Positions 1 through 9,297 of a stretch of 64,000 nucleotides of DNA are shown one piece after another (position 1 is the stretch's first letter; every line of letters begins with the position of its first letter). The notes beneath the pieces are model-generated. The model had not been told where the DNA came from. It ran no database searches and was given only the letters and a program-made list of their open reading frames with translations. Location of the stretch: assembly GCA_902763805.1 (NCBI GenBank), contig CACWTN010000004.1, positions 1 through 64,000 of the forward strand. Reading direction: 5' to 3'. The DNA comes from an uncultured bacterium. GTDB lineage: Bacteria > Cyanobacteriota > Vampirovibrionia > Gastranaerophilales > Gastranaerophilaceae. Position numbers and translations under genes: made by a program.

Positions 1-60
1 CGTGTCATGTATCCTTGCTGTTAACATCAGCAGTCTTGCTTGTGATGCCGCCATTCCCAT
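1..60 (-). CDS. Partial small protein of unknown function, sigma-28 driven
   Basis: Only the first 20 codons lie in the window, reading leftward from an ATG at 60. They begin MGMAASQARLL and stay open to the window edge. A Shine-Dalgarno-like AAAAGGA sits about 12 nt upstream (73-78 on the top strand). The gene is preceded by a perfect sigma-28 promoter (102-128), so I infer a product made together with the flagellar late genes. The Ala/Leu-rich start recalls the 144-residue protein at 19247. I remember similar N-termini in gut Gastranaerophilales proteins but know no function. The reading frame is short, so the call rests mainly on promoter, ribosome site and start codon fitting together. 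Confidence 0.6.
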   Translation of the reverse strand, partial: MGMAASQARLLMLTARIHDT

Positions 61-101
61 GAGTGTGTGTGTCCTTTTCGTTTGTCCCTTTTGTACTTTT
101 G

Positions 102-128
102 TTATCGGCACTTTTTAGGAAAACTTTA
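102..128 (-). promoter_or_regulatory. Sigma-28 (FliA/SigD) promoter
   Basis: Reading the bottom strand, TAAA (128-125) is followed by exactly 15 nt and then GCCGATAA (109-102). This is the textbook sigma-28 promoter with no mismatch. The expected transcription start is near 95, about 35 nt before the ATG at 60. An HLR1-type box (157-174) lies upstream of it. Confidence 0.88.
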
Positions 129-156
129 GGATTTTTTAGCATGTTTGACTTAAATT

Positions 157-174
157 GTTACATTTCGTTACATA
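157..174 (+). promoter_or_regulatory. HLR1-type direct repeat (perfect match)
   Basis: GTTACATT-TC-GTTACATA fits the cyanobacterial HLR1 consensus (G/T)TTACA(T/A)(T/A)NN(G/T)TTACA(T/A)(T/A) without a mismatch; the half-sites are 10 bp apart. It sits between the leftward sigma-28 promoter and the rightward udp promoter, so either could be the target. Binding by an RpaB-like response regulator is inferred. Confidence 0.65.
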
Positions 175-217
175 TATAGTATATATCAATAGGATATAAT
201 GTCCCATATAGAGTTTA

Positions 218-246
218 TTGACTTATATACCGAATATTGATAAAAT
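218..246 (+). promoter_or_regulatory. Sigma-70-type promoter of udp
   Basis: TTGACT (218-223), 17 nt, TAAAAT (241-246). Start of transcription is expected near 253, followed by the ribosome site AGGAG (258-262) and the ATG at 270. Confidence 0.65.
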
Positions 247-269
247 GTTAGTTTCACAGGAGATTTATT

Positions 270-1028
270 ATGAAATATTCATCAGACGGAACGCAGTATC
301 ATATCGGAATAAAAGAAGGAGACATAGGAGAATATGTAATATTACCGGGTGACCCTAAAAGGTGTGAAAAAATAGCCAAGTATTTTGATAATCCCGTGCT
401 TGTTGCAGACAGACGTGAGTTTATGACGTATACTGGGTATTTGAACGGTAAGAAAGTCAGTGTAACCTCAACGGGTATCGGCGGACCGTCAGCCTCTATA
501 GCACTTGAAGAACTGGTAAAAACAGGAGGTAAATATTTTATAAGAGTAGGAACATGTGGCGGAATGCAGAAAGAAGTTAAAAGCGGCGACCTGGTAATAG
601 CAACAGGTGCAATAAGAATGGAGGGAACTTCTAAAGAATATGCCCCTATTGAATATCCGGCCGTAGCCGATTATGATATTATAACCGCGCTTAAAACTTC
701 AGCAGATAAGCTGGGATTCCCTCACCATATAGGAGTTGTACAGTGCAAGGATGCTTTTTACGGTCAGCATAATCCCGAACTGATGCCTGTAAGTTATGAG
801 CTTGAAAACAAATGGCAGGCGTGGCTGAGAATGGGGTGTCTGGCTTCGGAAATGGAATCGGCTGCACTCTTTATTGCAGGAAGTTTTCTTAAAGTTAAAG
901 TCGGCTCAATATTTTTGGTAGTAGCTAATCAGGAAAGAGAAAAACTGGGACTTGATAACCCGGTTGTACATGACACGGATACTGCTATCAAAACAGCTGT
1001 TGAAGCAATAAAAATACTTATAAAGTAA
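270..1028 (+). CDS. udp: Uridine phosphorylase
   Basis: This cytosolic enzyme cleaves uridine with phosphate to uracil and ribose-1-phosphate, as part of pyrimidine salvage. The 252 residues match the usual length of the family (about 253). Visible signatures are the phosphate-site GDP at residues 27-29, STGIGGPS around 67-74, RVGTCGG at 92-98, and the nucleoside-binding EMES at 194-197, close to E196-E198 of the E. coli enzyme. AGGAG lies 8 nt before the ATG, and a sigma-70 promoter lies at 218-246. The gene stands alone, followed by tRNA-Gln. A CNT nucleoside transporter at 12427 would supply substrate. A related NP-I phosphorylase with other base preference is possible, but the EMES and RVGT context favours uridine. 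Confidence 0.9.
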   Translation: MKYSSDGTQYHIGIKEGDIGEYVILPGDPKRCEKIAKYFDNPVLVADRREFMTYTGYLNGKKVSVTSTGIGGPSASIALEELVKTGGKYFIRVGTCGGMQKEVKSGDLVIATGAIRMEGTSKEYAPIEYPAVADYDIITALKTSADKLGFPHHIGVVQCKDAFYGQHNPELMPVSYELENKWQAWLRMGCLASEMESAALFIAGSFLKVKVGSIFLVVANQEREKLGLDNPVVHDTDTAIKTAVEAIKILIK

Positions 1029-1079
1029 AAACAGCGTAAAATCGTTTTATACACTTATCTTTGGCATATTATTATCAAC

Positions 1080-1110
1080 TTGACAATAAATCTTGATATT
1101 TTATTATAAT
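1080..1110 (+). promoter_or_regulatory. Promoter of tRNA-Gln
   Basis: TTGACA (1080-1085) is followed by ATTATA/TATAAT at 1103-1110 with 17-19 nt between, depending on which hexamer is used. The mature tRNA begins 17 nt after the -10 region. Confidence 0.65.
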
Positions 1111-1126
1111 AGTTGAACATTGTTAT

Positions 1127-1199
1127 TGGGACGTCGCCAAGTGGTAAGGCAGCTGGTTTTGGTCCAGCCATCTCGGAGGTTCGAATCCTTCCGTCCCAG
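1127..1199 (+). tRNA. tRNA-Gln (anticodon TTG)
   Basis: A full cloverleaf can be drawn. The acceptor stem TGGGACG (1127-1133) pairs with CGTCCCA (1192-1198) and the discriminator is G1199. The anticodon stem GCTGG/CCAGC encloses loop TTTTGGT, giving anticodon TTG. The T-arm contains GGTTCGAATCC. CCA is not encoded. A rho-independent terminator follows directly. Confidence 0.96.
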
Positions 1200-1204
1200 A
1201 TTTT

Positions 1205-1228
1205 AAAACTCCCCGGCGGGAGTTTTTT
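1205..1228 (+). terminator. Rho-independent terminator after tRNA-Gln
   Basis: AAAACTCCC (1205-1213) pairs with GGGAGTTTT (1218-1226) around a 4-nt loop, with the T-run merging into the stem. Confidence 0.85.
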
Positions 1229-1373
1229 GTTAAGGCAGGTCTTAACCTGAATATTTCAAAAATTTGTGTATTATACTAATATTAATTTTTGTAAATAAAA
1301 TGATTATACATGCCTATATTCTGGCAAAAATTATATTTAGGGGGTTTTATACATACGTAAGGAGTACGTGTAA

Positions 1374-4300
1374 GTGTTTATAAATAAGATTAACGGCATA
1401 TCTCAGAATATGGGATTTAAAGGGTACCAGCATATTAAAAATGATGTTGGCGAAACGATTTTTGAATTCAACTATCCATATGACTACAAAAACGGTAATG
1501 AAACCTGTGAAGTAGAGATATACAGTGTAAAGAAAAATGACAAGCTGAATTATATTATAAATCCATCTCCTATTGCCGTAATAAAGCTGGAAGAAGGCGG
1601 GAAAAAAGTTAATTTACAAAATGAAACGAATTTAGATAAAGACGAGACATTTGCATACAGAGTCGTAAGAAAGGATAAAAACGGTAAAGAGATTTGGAGC
1701 GGTGCAGACTCAGGCGTTAAAATGCATAAAGAAAACGGGGAATACGTATTCAGACTGCATAATGAACCTGTTGGATATGTACCTGATAAAAACCGAAAAT
1801 TAACGGATTCAAAGGGAAATCCAATTACGATAACCAAAGACGGCAAAGAGGTTGATAAACTTGATATCTGGTACAGATCCTCAGCATTAAGCGGACCTGA
1901 AGCAAAATACTGGCAATACACACTTGTAACACAAAACGGCACTACTCCGCTGGTTCAAGGTCCGGGATATCTTGCAATGCCTGACACATTCAGACCGGGA
2001 ATAAGGTACAAAGGTTTTAATGAAGAAGGAACAGGAGAACTTGCTGAAGACAAAGAGTATCAGCAAAAAATAGAAAAAATGGTAAAAACCGTTTCAAATA
2101 TGTACGGCGGCAGCATGGCAGGACTAGAGGCAAGCATTCCGTATCTTAAACAAATCGGAATTAAAAAGTTCTTTACAACACCACTTGCGAATGGCGATAA
2201 CAGAACTTCACACGGTTATTACAATAAAAATAACATGCAGATTCAAGATAATTTCGGCAACAGTGAAAATTATGATTCGTTAATGAAGGCTGAATTTAAG
2301 AACGGAATAAATCACGTATTTGATGCGACATTAACCTCAGAAGGTCTTGAAGGTATACATGTTAGATACGCATTAAGATGGGGCGATAAAGCGCAATCTG
2401 CGAAATGGTTCAGAATGAGCGGTTTAAAAGATTCGGGGCTTGCTCTCGGAGTTGTCCCCAGTGATGCAAGAAACTTGCGTCACAGACTTATTAACCCTCC
2501 GTTCTATTGCGCACCGCAAAATGACGGCACATATAAAATTGTACCGAATTTAAAATACAACAAAAATCAGGAAACCTTGCTTCAGATTTATGATGCAACA
2601 CAAGTCAGCGATAAACAGCTAAGCATGCTGAACAAACCGATTGACATGTACAGAGAGCTTAATGCCGGAAGAAATTTAAACATAACCTCCTACCATGACA
2701 CTACAATTTGTTATGTATTTGAAATTAATCCTGAAGAATACAAAAAAAATATCGCAAAGATTAACGACCTGGTAAAAAGTACAGGAAGACCGATTGAATT
2801 AAACAGCCCAGAAGGCACAATTATTGCATCAAACATGTCGAATTTCCGCATCAGTCATACAAGTGACGGTTATGTAGCATGGGATGACAACCCAGACATG
2901 GTCAAAATGAACTACGGCATATCAGCGTATGACGAAAAAGAATTACAGGCAATCCCGAACCTTACTGAAAGAGCCGTAGAAAGAGAAAAAATTGTTACAG
3001 CTACAAAAGAAGTTCAGGATATGGCTGTTCAGGTTGGTAAATACTGGGCAGATAAAACCAAAACTGCACATACAATGTACGCTGCTCAGACTTTAGGCAA
3101 AATCAGAACAGCCGAAGAACTTGAAAAATTAATAAAAGACGGAAAACTTCCAGAGGAAACAAGAATTTCTCAAGAAGTAATGAATAATATCTTAAACGCA
3201 GACTACTTACTTGAACCGAAAAATTATATGGATAAAGATGACGTAACGGTAAAAGCTCTTATGAAATTGCCGCTTGATACATTGGAATTCGGTGACAATA
3301 CCGTAGGCGTACTCTCAACATCATATTTCTCCAATCGTGCTACGACAGATGATACAATAGGAGTTTCCAGATTTGATTTAATGAAACAGGATAATCCGCA
3401 CTTACTGGGTAAATATGCAGGTGTTTATAACAAAGTAAACAAATTATATACAAACGAACTTAAAAACTTTGCGGAAGATGTAATAGAGCAGGTTAATAAA
3501 ACCAGCAGTGAACCGCTGTTTGACGAAGATAAGAATTACACCGAATACGGAGAATACGTAATCGACCTTCTCGGACGCAATATTGCAAAATATGCATTAT
3601 TGAAATCTCTTAGCGGTGACCGATTGAAATATAAAGTACTTCCTGACGGAACTATTACATACGATTATAAGGGACTAAAGAAAACAACAACTCTTGCAGC
3701 TCTCGGTATAAATGCAAGTTCTCCACAGGAAGAAGCAGAATTGCTTGAAAATAAAATACATCAGGGACTAAAAAAACTGAACAATCAGGATGTAATGAAT
3801 GTAGCCAAAGCAATAAGTACAGCTATTAAAAATACTGACACTAAGACATTCAGACTTGCTGAAGCTCTTGTAGAACGTTCAGGTTTGGGACTTGATTATC
3901 GTTTAGATGCAGCAAAAGATGTTATGGACATGGATTCAGTCAGAAACAGAGATGCTGATTTTAATGATATGTGGACAAATCTGATATCATTCTGGAAAAA
4001 ATATGTACAGGGCGTAAAATCCGTAAATCCTCACTCATACATTGTTGCTGAAATGACAAACGTAAACGACATAAGCGCAGATACATACGGAGGAAGCCTG
4101 GCATGCCCGTATAACGGCTGGACAAATATCAATAATCCGAAATATAACGGCGAACCCGATGCAATGACAAAATTCTTCAACGAAACTGGTATTACATCAG
4201 AAGCTGCTTACTCATACTTCTTTACGGAATTACTGACATCATTCTCTGCAGACTTTGAATCAGGAGAAAAAACAAGTATTACTCACGATGATTTCAAAAA

Positions 4301-6245
4301 GAAATATGACTTGTTAATCAATACAAGAAGCAGTGATTATTTAAGAAACTTATACACATTTATAGGAAACCACGATAAAACAAGAACTATCCACGGTTTA
4401 TCAGTAGATATGAGATTATTCCACTCACATCTGCAGGGCAAAAATGAGCAGGAACAAAGAGAAAAAGTTATTCAGGTATTATCAGGAGCAAAAAATATCA
4501 ATGAAGTTCCGCTTGAACTAAAATTAAACCTTGATAACCCTGATTATTTCAGAACAGTCAGCGCAAGAGCTGTTGCACAGTCAAAATTAATTATGGATTC
4601 AATTAATGAGGATTTGGGCAATCTTATCAGCAGCGAAGACAAAAAATTACTTAACGAAGCAATTATAGATATAACTAACGGAAATTACATGATTAGTAAA
4701 GATTCCGAAAAGGTGACAAAATTTAACTTACCTCAAATATCAAGTATTGAAAATGCAGTAAAGGAAGTTGCAAGACTAGCACAAAATCATGGTGTACGGC
4801 TTACTGACAATGAAATACAAACTATTATCACAAATGCAAATGAACTTAATTTTAAGGACTATCTGGTTGAAGGCGATTTATCAGATGTAGATGAACAAGG
4901 CAATAAAAATCGTAAATATCTTGCTGAAATAACCGGCAGCAGCGATAATGCATGTAAATATGCGCTGTATACAGTACAGATAGCAAGAATGATAAAACAA
5001 GCAGCAAACAATGCAAAACTTAATACAAATATTAATAATGCATTAAAAGATTTTGTTGAAACTTATGACAGACAAACCATAAGCGACAACATGGACAGTT
5101 ACAAAATGTTCGAAGATTTTGCGACGGCAAGAAAGAAAAACAGCTATGCCGCACAAGATTTCAGGGTTGCACTAGAAGAAATCTTTAATCAGGCAGAATT
5201 CAAGTCAGGAAGAACAATTAATAATAAAGATGAAATTATGGCTGTTGTATACAACTCAATTACAGAACCTGCAATTGAGAAACAAGCTATGCTTTTAACA
5301 TTCCTTGGGGCATTATGCGGTATTCCTACTATATTTTCAGGTGATGAATACGGTGATACAGGATACGAAGACAAAGCTAAAAACCCGAATGTTAAAAACA
5401 GAATGGCTTCAAGAGTATCAGAAATTTTTAACAATACTCTCATGGGCAAGATAATGGAAAGAAACAGCAGATACACACTTGAAACAATAAAAGATAAAGC
5501 AAACATAAAACCTTTAAATAACGGAACTTCATATTCAATGGACGTAATGGTAAATAACAAAAACAGAGAAGATTTACTGAAGCGTATTGCAGAAATTGAA
5601 GAAATAAAAAAATACGTAACCGATCCTGAGAAAAAGAATGAACTGGAACAAGAACTAAAAGAACTAAGGAAAGGTGAATCCACTCTGGCATATATGATGC
5701 AGGGCTCAAACGGAGATGTAGCAATATCCGTATTTAACGCATCGGGCATTGAGCACGGCAACAGAGTTAATTATTTTGATAAGTACAGAAAGTATACCGA
5801 CGCAGAAAAAGAACAATTTATAAGAGATAACAACATTACCAGAATTGAAGATTATAATACACCTGAGATGAATAAGTCACTCAGAAACAACAGAAAATAT
5901 AATCCGTATGTACCGATGCAGGAAAAAACCGAAATTGAAGCAATACTTATGGGTGCAGGTATTACGCTCCCTATAGGAACAATATTCTATAATGCTTGCA
6001 AAAACGATAAAACAGAATACATTGTCAAACAAATCAAAGATAAAATCGGCATCGTAAGAGCTGACGGCAAAAAGATTATAATGGATGGTCTGACCTCAAG
6101 ACACGGCGTAATGATGCTTACCAGCTTCAGAGGACATCAGCATACTAACGGATTTTATAACAAACAGTTTAACATTGTATCAAATCCATACAAAAAATCA
6201 CACAAGGTGTCTGAAGGCAAAAAACTTTCATTAATCGCAAAATAG
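1374..6245 (+). CDS. Giant GH13 (alpha-amylase superfamily) protein
   Basis: A 1623-residue protein with the complete GH13 catalytic set scattered through it. Region I-like INHVFDAT has D317. Region II GLDYRLDA has the nucleophile D845. Region III IVAEM has the acid/base E893. Region IV FIGNHDK has N999, H1000 and D1001. The closing strand GIPTIFSGDEYG is near residue 1315. A normal GH13 enzyme fits these within 300-400 residues; here about 525 residues lie between regions I and II and about 310 after region IV. No signal peptide or membrane segment is seen, so it is probably cytosolic and may act on storage or imported alpha-glucan. The start is GTG with AAGGAG about 10 nt upstream. It ends at the base next to the stop of convergent fliI. 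Catalytic competence is likely; the substrate is unknown. Confidence 0.8.
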   Translation: MFINKINGISQNMGFKGYQHIKNDVGETIFEFNYPYDYKNGNETCEVEIYSVKKNDKLNYIINPSPIAVIKLEEGGKKVNLQNETNLDKDETFAYRVVRKDKNGKEIWSGADSGVKMHKENGEYVFRLHNEPVGYVPDKNRKLTDSKGNPITITKDGKEVDKLDIWYRSSALSGPEAKYWQYTLVTQNGTTPLVQGPGYLAMPDTFRPGIRYKGFNEEGTGELAEDKEYQQKIEKMVKTVSNMYGGSMAGLEASIPYLKQIGIKKFFTTPLANGDNRTSHGYYNKNNMQIQDNFGNSENYDSLMKAEFKNGINHVFDATLTSEGLEGIHVRYALRWGDKAQSAKWFRMSGLKDSGLALGVVPSDARNLRHRLINPPFYCAPQNDGTYKIVPNLKYNKNQETLLQIYDATQVSDKQLSMLNKPIDMYRELNAGRNLNITSYHDTTICYVFEINPEEYKKNIAKINDLVKSTGRPIELNSPEGTIIASNMSNFRISHTSDGYVAWDDNPDMVKMNYGISAYDEKELQAIPNLTERAVEREKIVTATKEVQDMAVQVGKYWADKTKTAHTMYAAQTLGKIRTAEELEKLIKDGKLPEETRISQEVMNNILNADYLLEPKNYMDKDDVTVKALMKLPLDTLEFGDNTVGVLSTSYFSNRATTDDTIGVSRFDLMKQDNPHLLGKYAGVYNKVNKLYTNELKNFAEDVIEQVNKTSSEPLFDEDKNYTEYGEYVIDLLGRNIAKYALLKSLSGDRLKYKVLPDGTITYDYKGLKKTTTLAALGINASSPQEEAELLENKIHQGLKKLNNQDVMNVAKAISTAIKNTDTKTFRLAEALVERSGLGLDYRLDAAKDVMDMDSVRNRDADFNDMWTNLISFWKKYVQGVKSVNPHSYIVAEMTNVNDISADTYGGSLACPYNGWTNINNPKYNGEPDAMTKFFNETGITSEAAYSYFFTELLTSFSADFESGEKTSITHDDFKKKYDLLINTRSSDYLRNLYTFIGNHDKTRTIHGLSVDMRLFHSHLQGKNEQEQREKVIQVLSGAKNINEVPLELKLNLDNPDYFRTVSARAVAQSKLIMDSINEDLGNLISSEDKKLLNEAIIDITNGNYMISKDSEKVTKFNLPQISSIENAVKEVARLAQNHGVRLTDNEIQTIITNANELNFKDYLVEGDLSDVDEQGNKNRKYLAEITGSSDNACKYALYTVQIARMIKQAANNAKLNTNINNALKDFVETYDRQTISDNMDSYKMFEDFATARKKNSYAAQDFRVALEEIFNQAEFKSGRTINNKDEIMAVVYNSITEPAIEKQAMLLTFLGALCGIPTIFSGDEYGDTGYEDKAKNPNVKNRMASRVSEIFNNTLMGKIMERNSRYTLETIKDKANIKPLNNGTSYSMDVMVNNKNREDLLKRIAEIEEIKKYVTDPEKKNELEQELKELRKGESTLAYMMQGSNGDVAISVFNASGIEHGNRVNYFDKYRKYTDAEKEQFIRDNNITRIEDYNTPEMNKSLRNNRKYNPYVPMQEKTEIEAILMGAGITLPIGTIFYNACKNDKTEYIVKQIKDKIGIVRADGKKIIMDGLTSRHGVMMLTSFRGHQHTNGFYNKQFNIVSNPYKKSHKVSEGKKLSLIAK

Positions 6246-7601
6246 TTAAATATCGACTCCTGACATCATATTTACAAGAGTATCAATAGTGTTTTGCATA
6301 TTCACACTATCAGTAGTTTTTTGCTGTAAAAATGCATTAATCTTAGGCATCATCTCAATCGCAACATCAAGACGGGGATTAGTACCTGACTGATACATAC
6401 CGACATCAATTAAATCTTTATTTTCACGGTAAATTGACAACAAAGCACGCATTTTTGCTGCCGCTTCTTTATGTTCAGGAGAAGCTATAGAAGTCATAAG
6501 ACGCGAAATACTTCCAAGTACATCAATTGCAGGGTAATGATTTGATTCAGCAACTTTTCTTGATAAGAAAATGTGACCGTCAGTAATACCCCTAACTGTA
6601 TCAACAATTGGATCGGTAATATCATCGCCTTCCATAAGAACCGTATAAAATGCCGTTATAGAACCTTTTTCACTATTACCCGCACGTTCAAGAACTTTTT
6701 GAAGCCAAGAGAAAATAGAAGGCGGATAACCTTTCATAGTGGGAGGTTCACCAATAGACAAACCAACTTCACGCCCTGCCATCGCACAACGTGTAACCGT
6801 ATCAGTCATAAGAAAAACTTTTTTACCCTGGTCACGAAAATATTCACATACAGCGGTTGCTGTAAGTAAGCATTTTTGTCTGATAAGAGGAGGCTGATCA
6901 CCAGTTGAACAAACAAGCACGGAGCGTTTCATACCCTCAGGTCCGAGAGCATCCTCAACAAATTCTTTTACTTCCCTTCCACGTTCTCCAATTAGAGCTA
7001 CAACGTTCACATCAGCATCGGAATTTCTTGCAATCATACCCAAAAGTGTACTTTTACCGACACCTGAGCCTGCAAATAAACCCATACGTTGTCCGCAGCC
7101 GAATGTAAGACATGCATCTATAGCTCTTACGCCGGTTGAAAACATTTCTGTAATAATAGGACGTTCGAAAGGTCCTGGCGGAGGACCGTCGGAAGGACGC
7201 CATATAGCATTGGTTAAATCAAGAGGTCTGCCGTCAATAGGTTCGCCCATCGGATTAATTAATCTTCCTAATAAGAAATCACCTACAGGAATCATTATAG
7301 GACCCCCTGTTGTTGTAACAAGACTGCCCTGTCCTATCCCCGAACCGTCATATAGCAAAAGAAGCTGAGCCACATCACCTTTAAATGCAACAACCTCTGC
7401 TGGTTTACGTTCGCCGTTAGCCGCCTCTATATAGCACAAGTCACCTATTTTTAGTCCGGGAAGTTTTACCTCAACTGTCAGACCAAGCAATTTAGATACA
7501 CTTCCTTTATACTGATACAAATCAATATTAGAAAGTTTTTCATGAACCTTTTCTTTGAGATTATCTAAATACTGCTGATTAACACCTTCCATATTTATCA
7601 T
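6246..7601 (-). CDS. fliI: Flagellum-specific ATPase FliI
   Basis: This is the hexameric ATPase of the flagellar type III export apparatus, which unloads substrates at the inner membrane. The 451 residues match the family. Walker A GSGVGKST spans 178-185, GERGRE spans 205-210, Walker B KVFLMTD is at 261-267, and the FliI/YscN-type stretch GEPPTMKGYPPS follows at 281-292. The related F1 beta subunit and Rho are excluded by this stretch. It is a lone flagellar gene here, not in a fli operon. No Shine-Dalgarno sequence precedes the ATG at 7601; the second ATG at 7592 has TACAAT 7 nt upstream and could be a leaderless start. Its stop abuts the GH13 gene with no terminator. Confidence 0.95.
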   Translation of the reverse strand: MINMEGVNQQYLDNLKEKVHEKLSNIDLYQYKGSVSKLLGLTVEVKLPGLKIGDLCYIEAANGERKPAEVVAFKGDVAQLLLLYDGSGIGQGSLVTTTGGPIMIPVGDFLLGRLINPMGEPIDGRPLDLTNAIWRPSDGPPPGPFERPIITEMFSTGVRAIDACLTFGCGQRMGLFAGSGVGKSTLLGMIARNSDADVNVVALIGERGREVKEFVEDALGPEGMKRSVLVCSTGDQPPLIRQKCLLTATAVCEYFRDQGKKVFLMTDTVTRCAMAGREVGLSIGEPPTMKGYPPSIFSWLQKVLERAGNSEKGSITAFYTVLMEGDDITDPIVDTVRGITDGHIFLSRKVAESNHYPAIDVLGSISRLMTSIASPEHKEAAAKMRALLSIYRENKDLIDVGMYQSGTNPRLDVAIEMMPKINAFLQQKTTDSVNMQNTIDTLVNMMSGVDI

Positions 7602-7679
7602 TGTATCATATTTTTAATTATTTTTAATAATTAGTAAAGTGTATTTTTCTAATTGTCTTAATATAACTTTTTGTTGGTA

Positions 7680-7708
7680 TTGTAAAAGATTTTTTTTTAT
7701 ATTAATAT
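7680..7708 (+). promoter_or_regulatory. Probable promoter of tRNA-Cys
   Basis: TTGTAA (7680-7685), 17 nt, TAATAT (7703-7708). The mature tRNA starts 12 nt later. The -35 hexamer TTGTAA recurs with the same spacing before wecG and ruvC. Confidence 0.45.
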
Positions 7709-7719
7709 AAATTTTGTAA

Positions 7720-7790
7720 GGCGACATGGCCAAGTGGTAAGGCAGAAGCCTGCAAAGCTTTTATCCCCAGTTCGAATCTGGGTGTCGCCT
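7720..7790 (+). tRNA. tRNA-Cys (anticodon GCA)
   Basis: The acceptor stem GGCGACA (7720-7726) pairs with TGTCGCC (7783-7789). The discriminator is T7790, usual for tRNA-Cys. The anticodon stem GAAGC/GCTTT with loop CTGCAAA gives anticodon GCA. The T-arm CCCAG-TTCGAAT-CTGGG is intact. Confidence 0.95.
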
Positions 7791-7797
7791 TTTTTAT

Positions 7798-7826
7798 AAC
7801 CCTATCCTGACATAAGGAAGGGTTTT
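7798..7826 (+). terminator. Terminator between tRNA-Cys and dnaA
   Basis: AACCCT(A)TCCT (7798-7808) pairs with AGGAAGGGTT (7815-7824), with one bulged A, and is followed by TTTT. It separates the tRNA transcript from dnaA, whose ATG is 35 nt further on. Confidence 0.7.
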
Positions 7827-7861
7827 AAATTATAAACGGGACTAATCACAAATCGAAATAT

Positions 7862-9250
7862 ATGAACAATATAGAGTTAAAACGTTTCTGGGAGAAAGTT
7901 AAAGAAGAATTGACAGGGAGCCTGCCTGAAAGTGTGCACCCATGGATTTATTCGCTTGAAGTATCAGGTTACGACAAGGGAATTTTAACAGTTGTAACAG
8001 GTCAAGCAATGGCAAGAGATTGGCTGAGAAAAAATCACAGCGAACAAATGAACTCCATTTTAGCTAAAATTTCAAAGAACAGTAACGCCAGAATTCATAT
8101 TCTTTATGATGATAAAGCCGCAAAACAGCTTAAAAAAGAATCAGAAAAAATCCATAAAAAAGAAGTTGAGGCCCAGCTTAAAGAGCAGGCAATGGAAAAT
8201 CTGAGCCGTATGCGTTCTGAGGTAAATCTTAACCTCAAATATAAATTTGAAAACTTTGTTGTAGGAGAAAATAATAAGTTTGCGTACGATGCAGCAATTG
8301 CTGTTGCAAAAAATCCTGCAGTAAAATTTAATCCGCTATTTATATACGGAAATGCAGGTTTGGGTAAAACACATCTAATGCAGGCTATTGGGCATTATAT
8401 ATTATTTAATAATCCTGAAAAGCAAAAAGTTAAGTACACAAAAACCGACGACTATATAAGCGATTTCATTTCAAACACAAGAAAAACGAATGACTCAGTA
8501 TTAAATATGTCAAAATTTAATAAAAAATACACTGATATTGATATTATATTAATAGATGACATTCAGTTTATTGAATCAAAGTCAAAAACAATGGAAAGAA
8601 TGCAGCAGACATTTGACACTCTTTATGAGAAAGGGAAGCAAATAGTAATAACTTCTGACAGGCTACCGGAAGAAATTCCTAAAATTACAGATGCTCTTGC
8701 TTCACGTTTCAAAAGAGGTTTGATGGTAGAACTGACACCGCCTGATTTTGAAACAAGACTGGAAATTATTAAAAAACTGGCAAAAGATAACGATATACCG
8801 GCTGAAACAGAAGCTCTTGAATACATCGCAAAACATTTTTCAAAAAATGTAAGAGAGTTAGAAGGCGCATTTACTAAAGTTTGTGCATACGCTGAATTTA
8901 ACAACAGGGAAATAACTCTTGAGCTGGCAAGAGAAGTATTAAGATGCAAGGAAAATGAAAAACAAATTACATTTGAAAAAATTGCAGACGTTGCAGCAAA
9001 ATTTTTTGAAGTTGATATTAAAGATATTACGGGAACATCGAGAAATCAAAAAGTATCAACGGCAAGGCAAATTGCAATATATATATGCAGGGAATTAATG
9101 AACCTTAGTTTTGAACAAATCGGTGAATACCTGAACAGGAAACATACAACTATAATGTATTCACACGAACAGATTAAAACAAAAGTCAGTACTGACAAAA
9201 ATATTGCAACTGCCATCCGTGAGATAAAACAAGCACTAAAAGTTATATAA
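7862..9250 (+). CDS. dnaA: Chromosomal replication initiator DnaA
   Basis: This AAA+ initiator binds DnaA boxes and opens oriC. The 462 residues are in order: an N-terminal DnaB-interaction domain (about 1-85); a linker rich in Lys/Glu; an AAA+ core with Walker A GNAGLGKT at 163-170, Walker B LIDDIQF around 230-236 and the arginine-finger region DALASRFKRG; and domain IV with the box-binding signature RKHTTIMYSHEQI near the C-terminus. No Shine-Dalgarno sequence is visible before the ATG. Neither dnaN nor clustered DnaA boxes lie nearby, so the gene appears separated from the origin, as is common in Cyanobacteria. Confidence 0.97.
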   Translation: MNNIELKRFWEKVKEELTGSLPESVHPWIYSLEVSGYDKGILTVVTGQAMARDWLRKNHSEQMNSILAKISKNSNARIHILYDDKAAKQLKKESEKIHKKEVEAQLKEQAMENLSRMRSEVNLNLKYKFENFVVGENNKFAYDAAIAVAKNPAVKFNPLFIYGNAGLGKTHLMQAIGHYILFNNPEKQKVKYTKTDDYISDFISNTRKTNDSVLNMSKFNKKYTDIDIILIDDIQFIESKSKTMERMQQTFDTLYEKGKQIVITSDRLPEEIPKITDALASRFKRGLMVELTPPDFETRLEIIKKLAKDNDIPAETEALEYIAKHFSKNVRELEGAFTKVCAYAEFNNREITLELAREVLRCKENEKQITFEKIADVAAKFFEVDIKDITGTSRNQKVSTARQIAIYICRELMNLSFEQIGEYLNRKHTTIMYSHEQIKTKVSTDKNIATAIREIKQALKVI

Positions 9251-9297
9251 CCAACAGATTAGTCGTTTTTTTGCAGATTTTATGGTAAAAAAATAGT

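Noticed and set aside
5189-5761. Long leftward frames inside the GH13 gene, and similar frames inside rpoB, rpoC2 and polA
   Set aside because: Antisense shadows of strongly coding genes with hydrophobic or low-complexity translations and no ribosome sites.
7602-7861. Possible replication origin next to dnaA
   Set aside because: No cluster of TTATCCACA-type DnaA boxes and no dnaN; the region holds a tRNA and a terminator.
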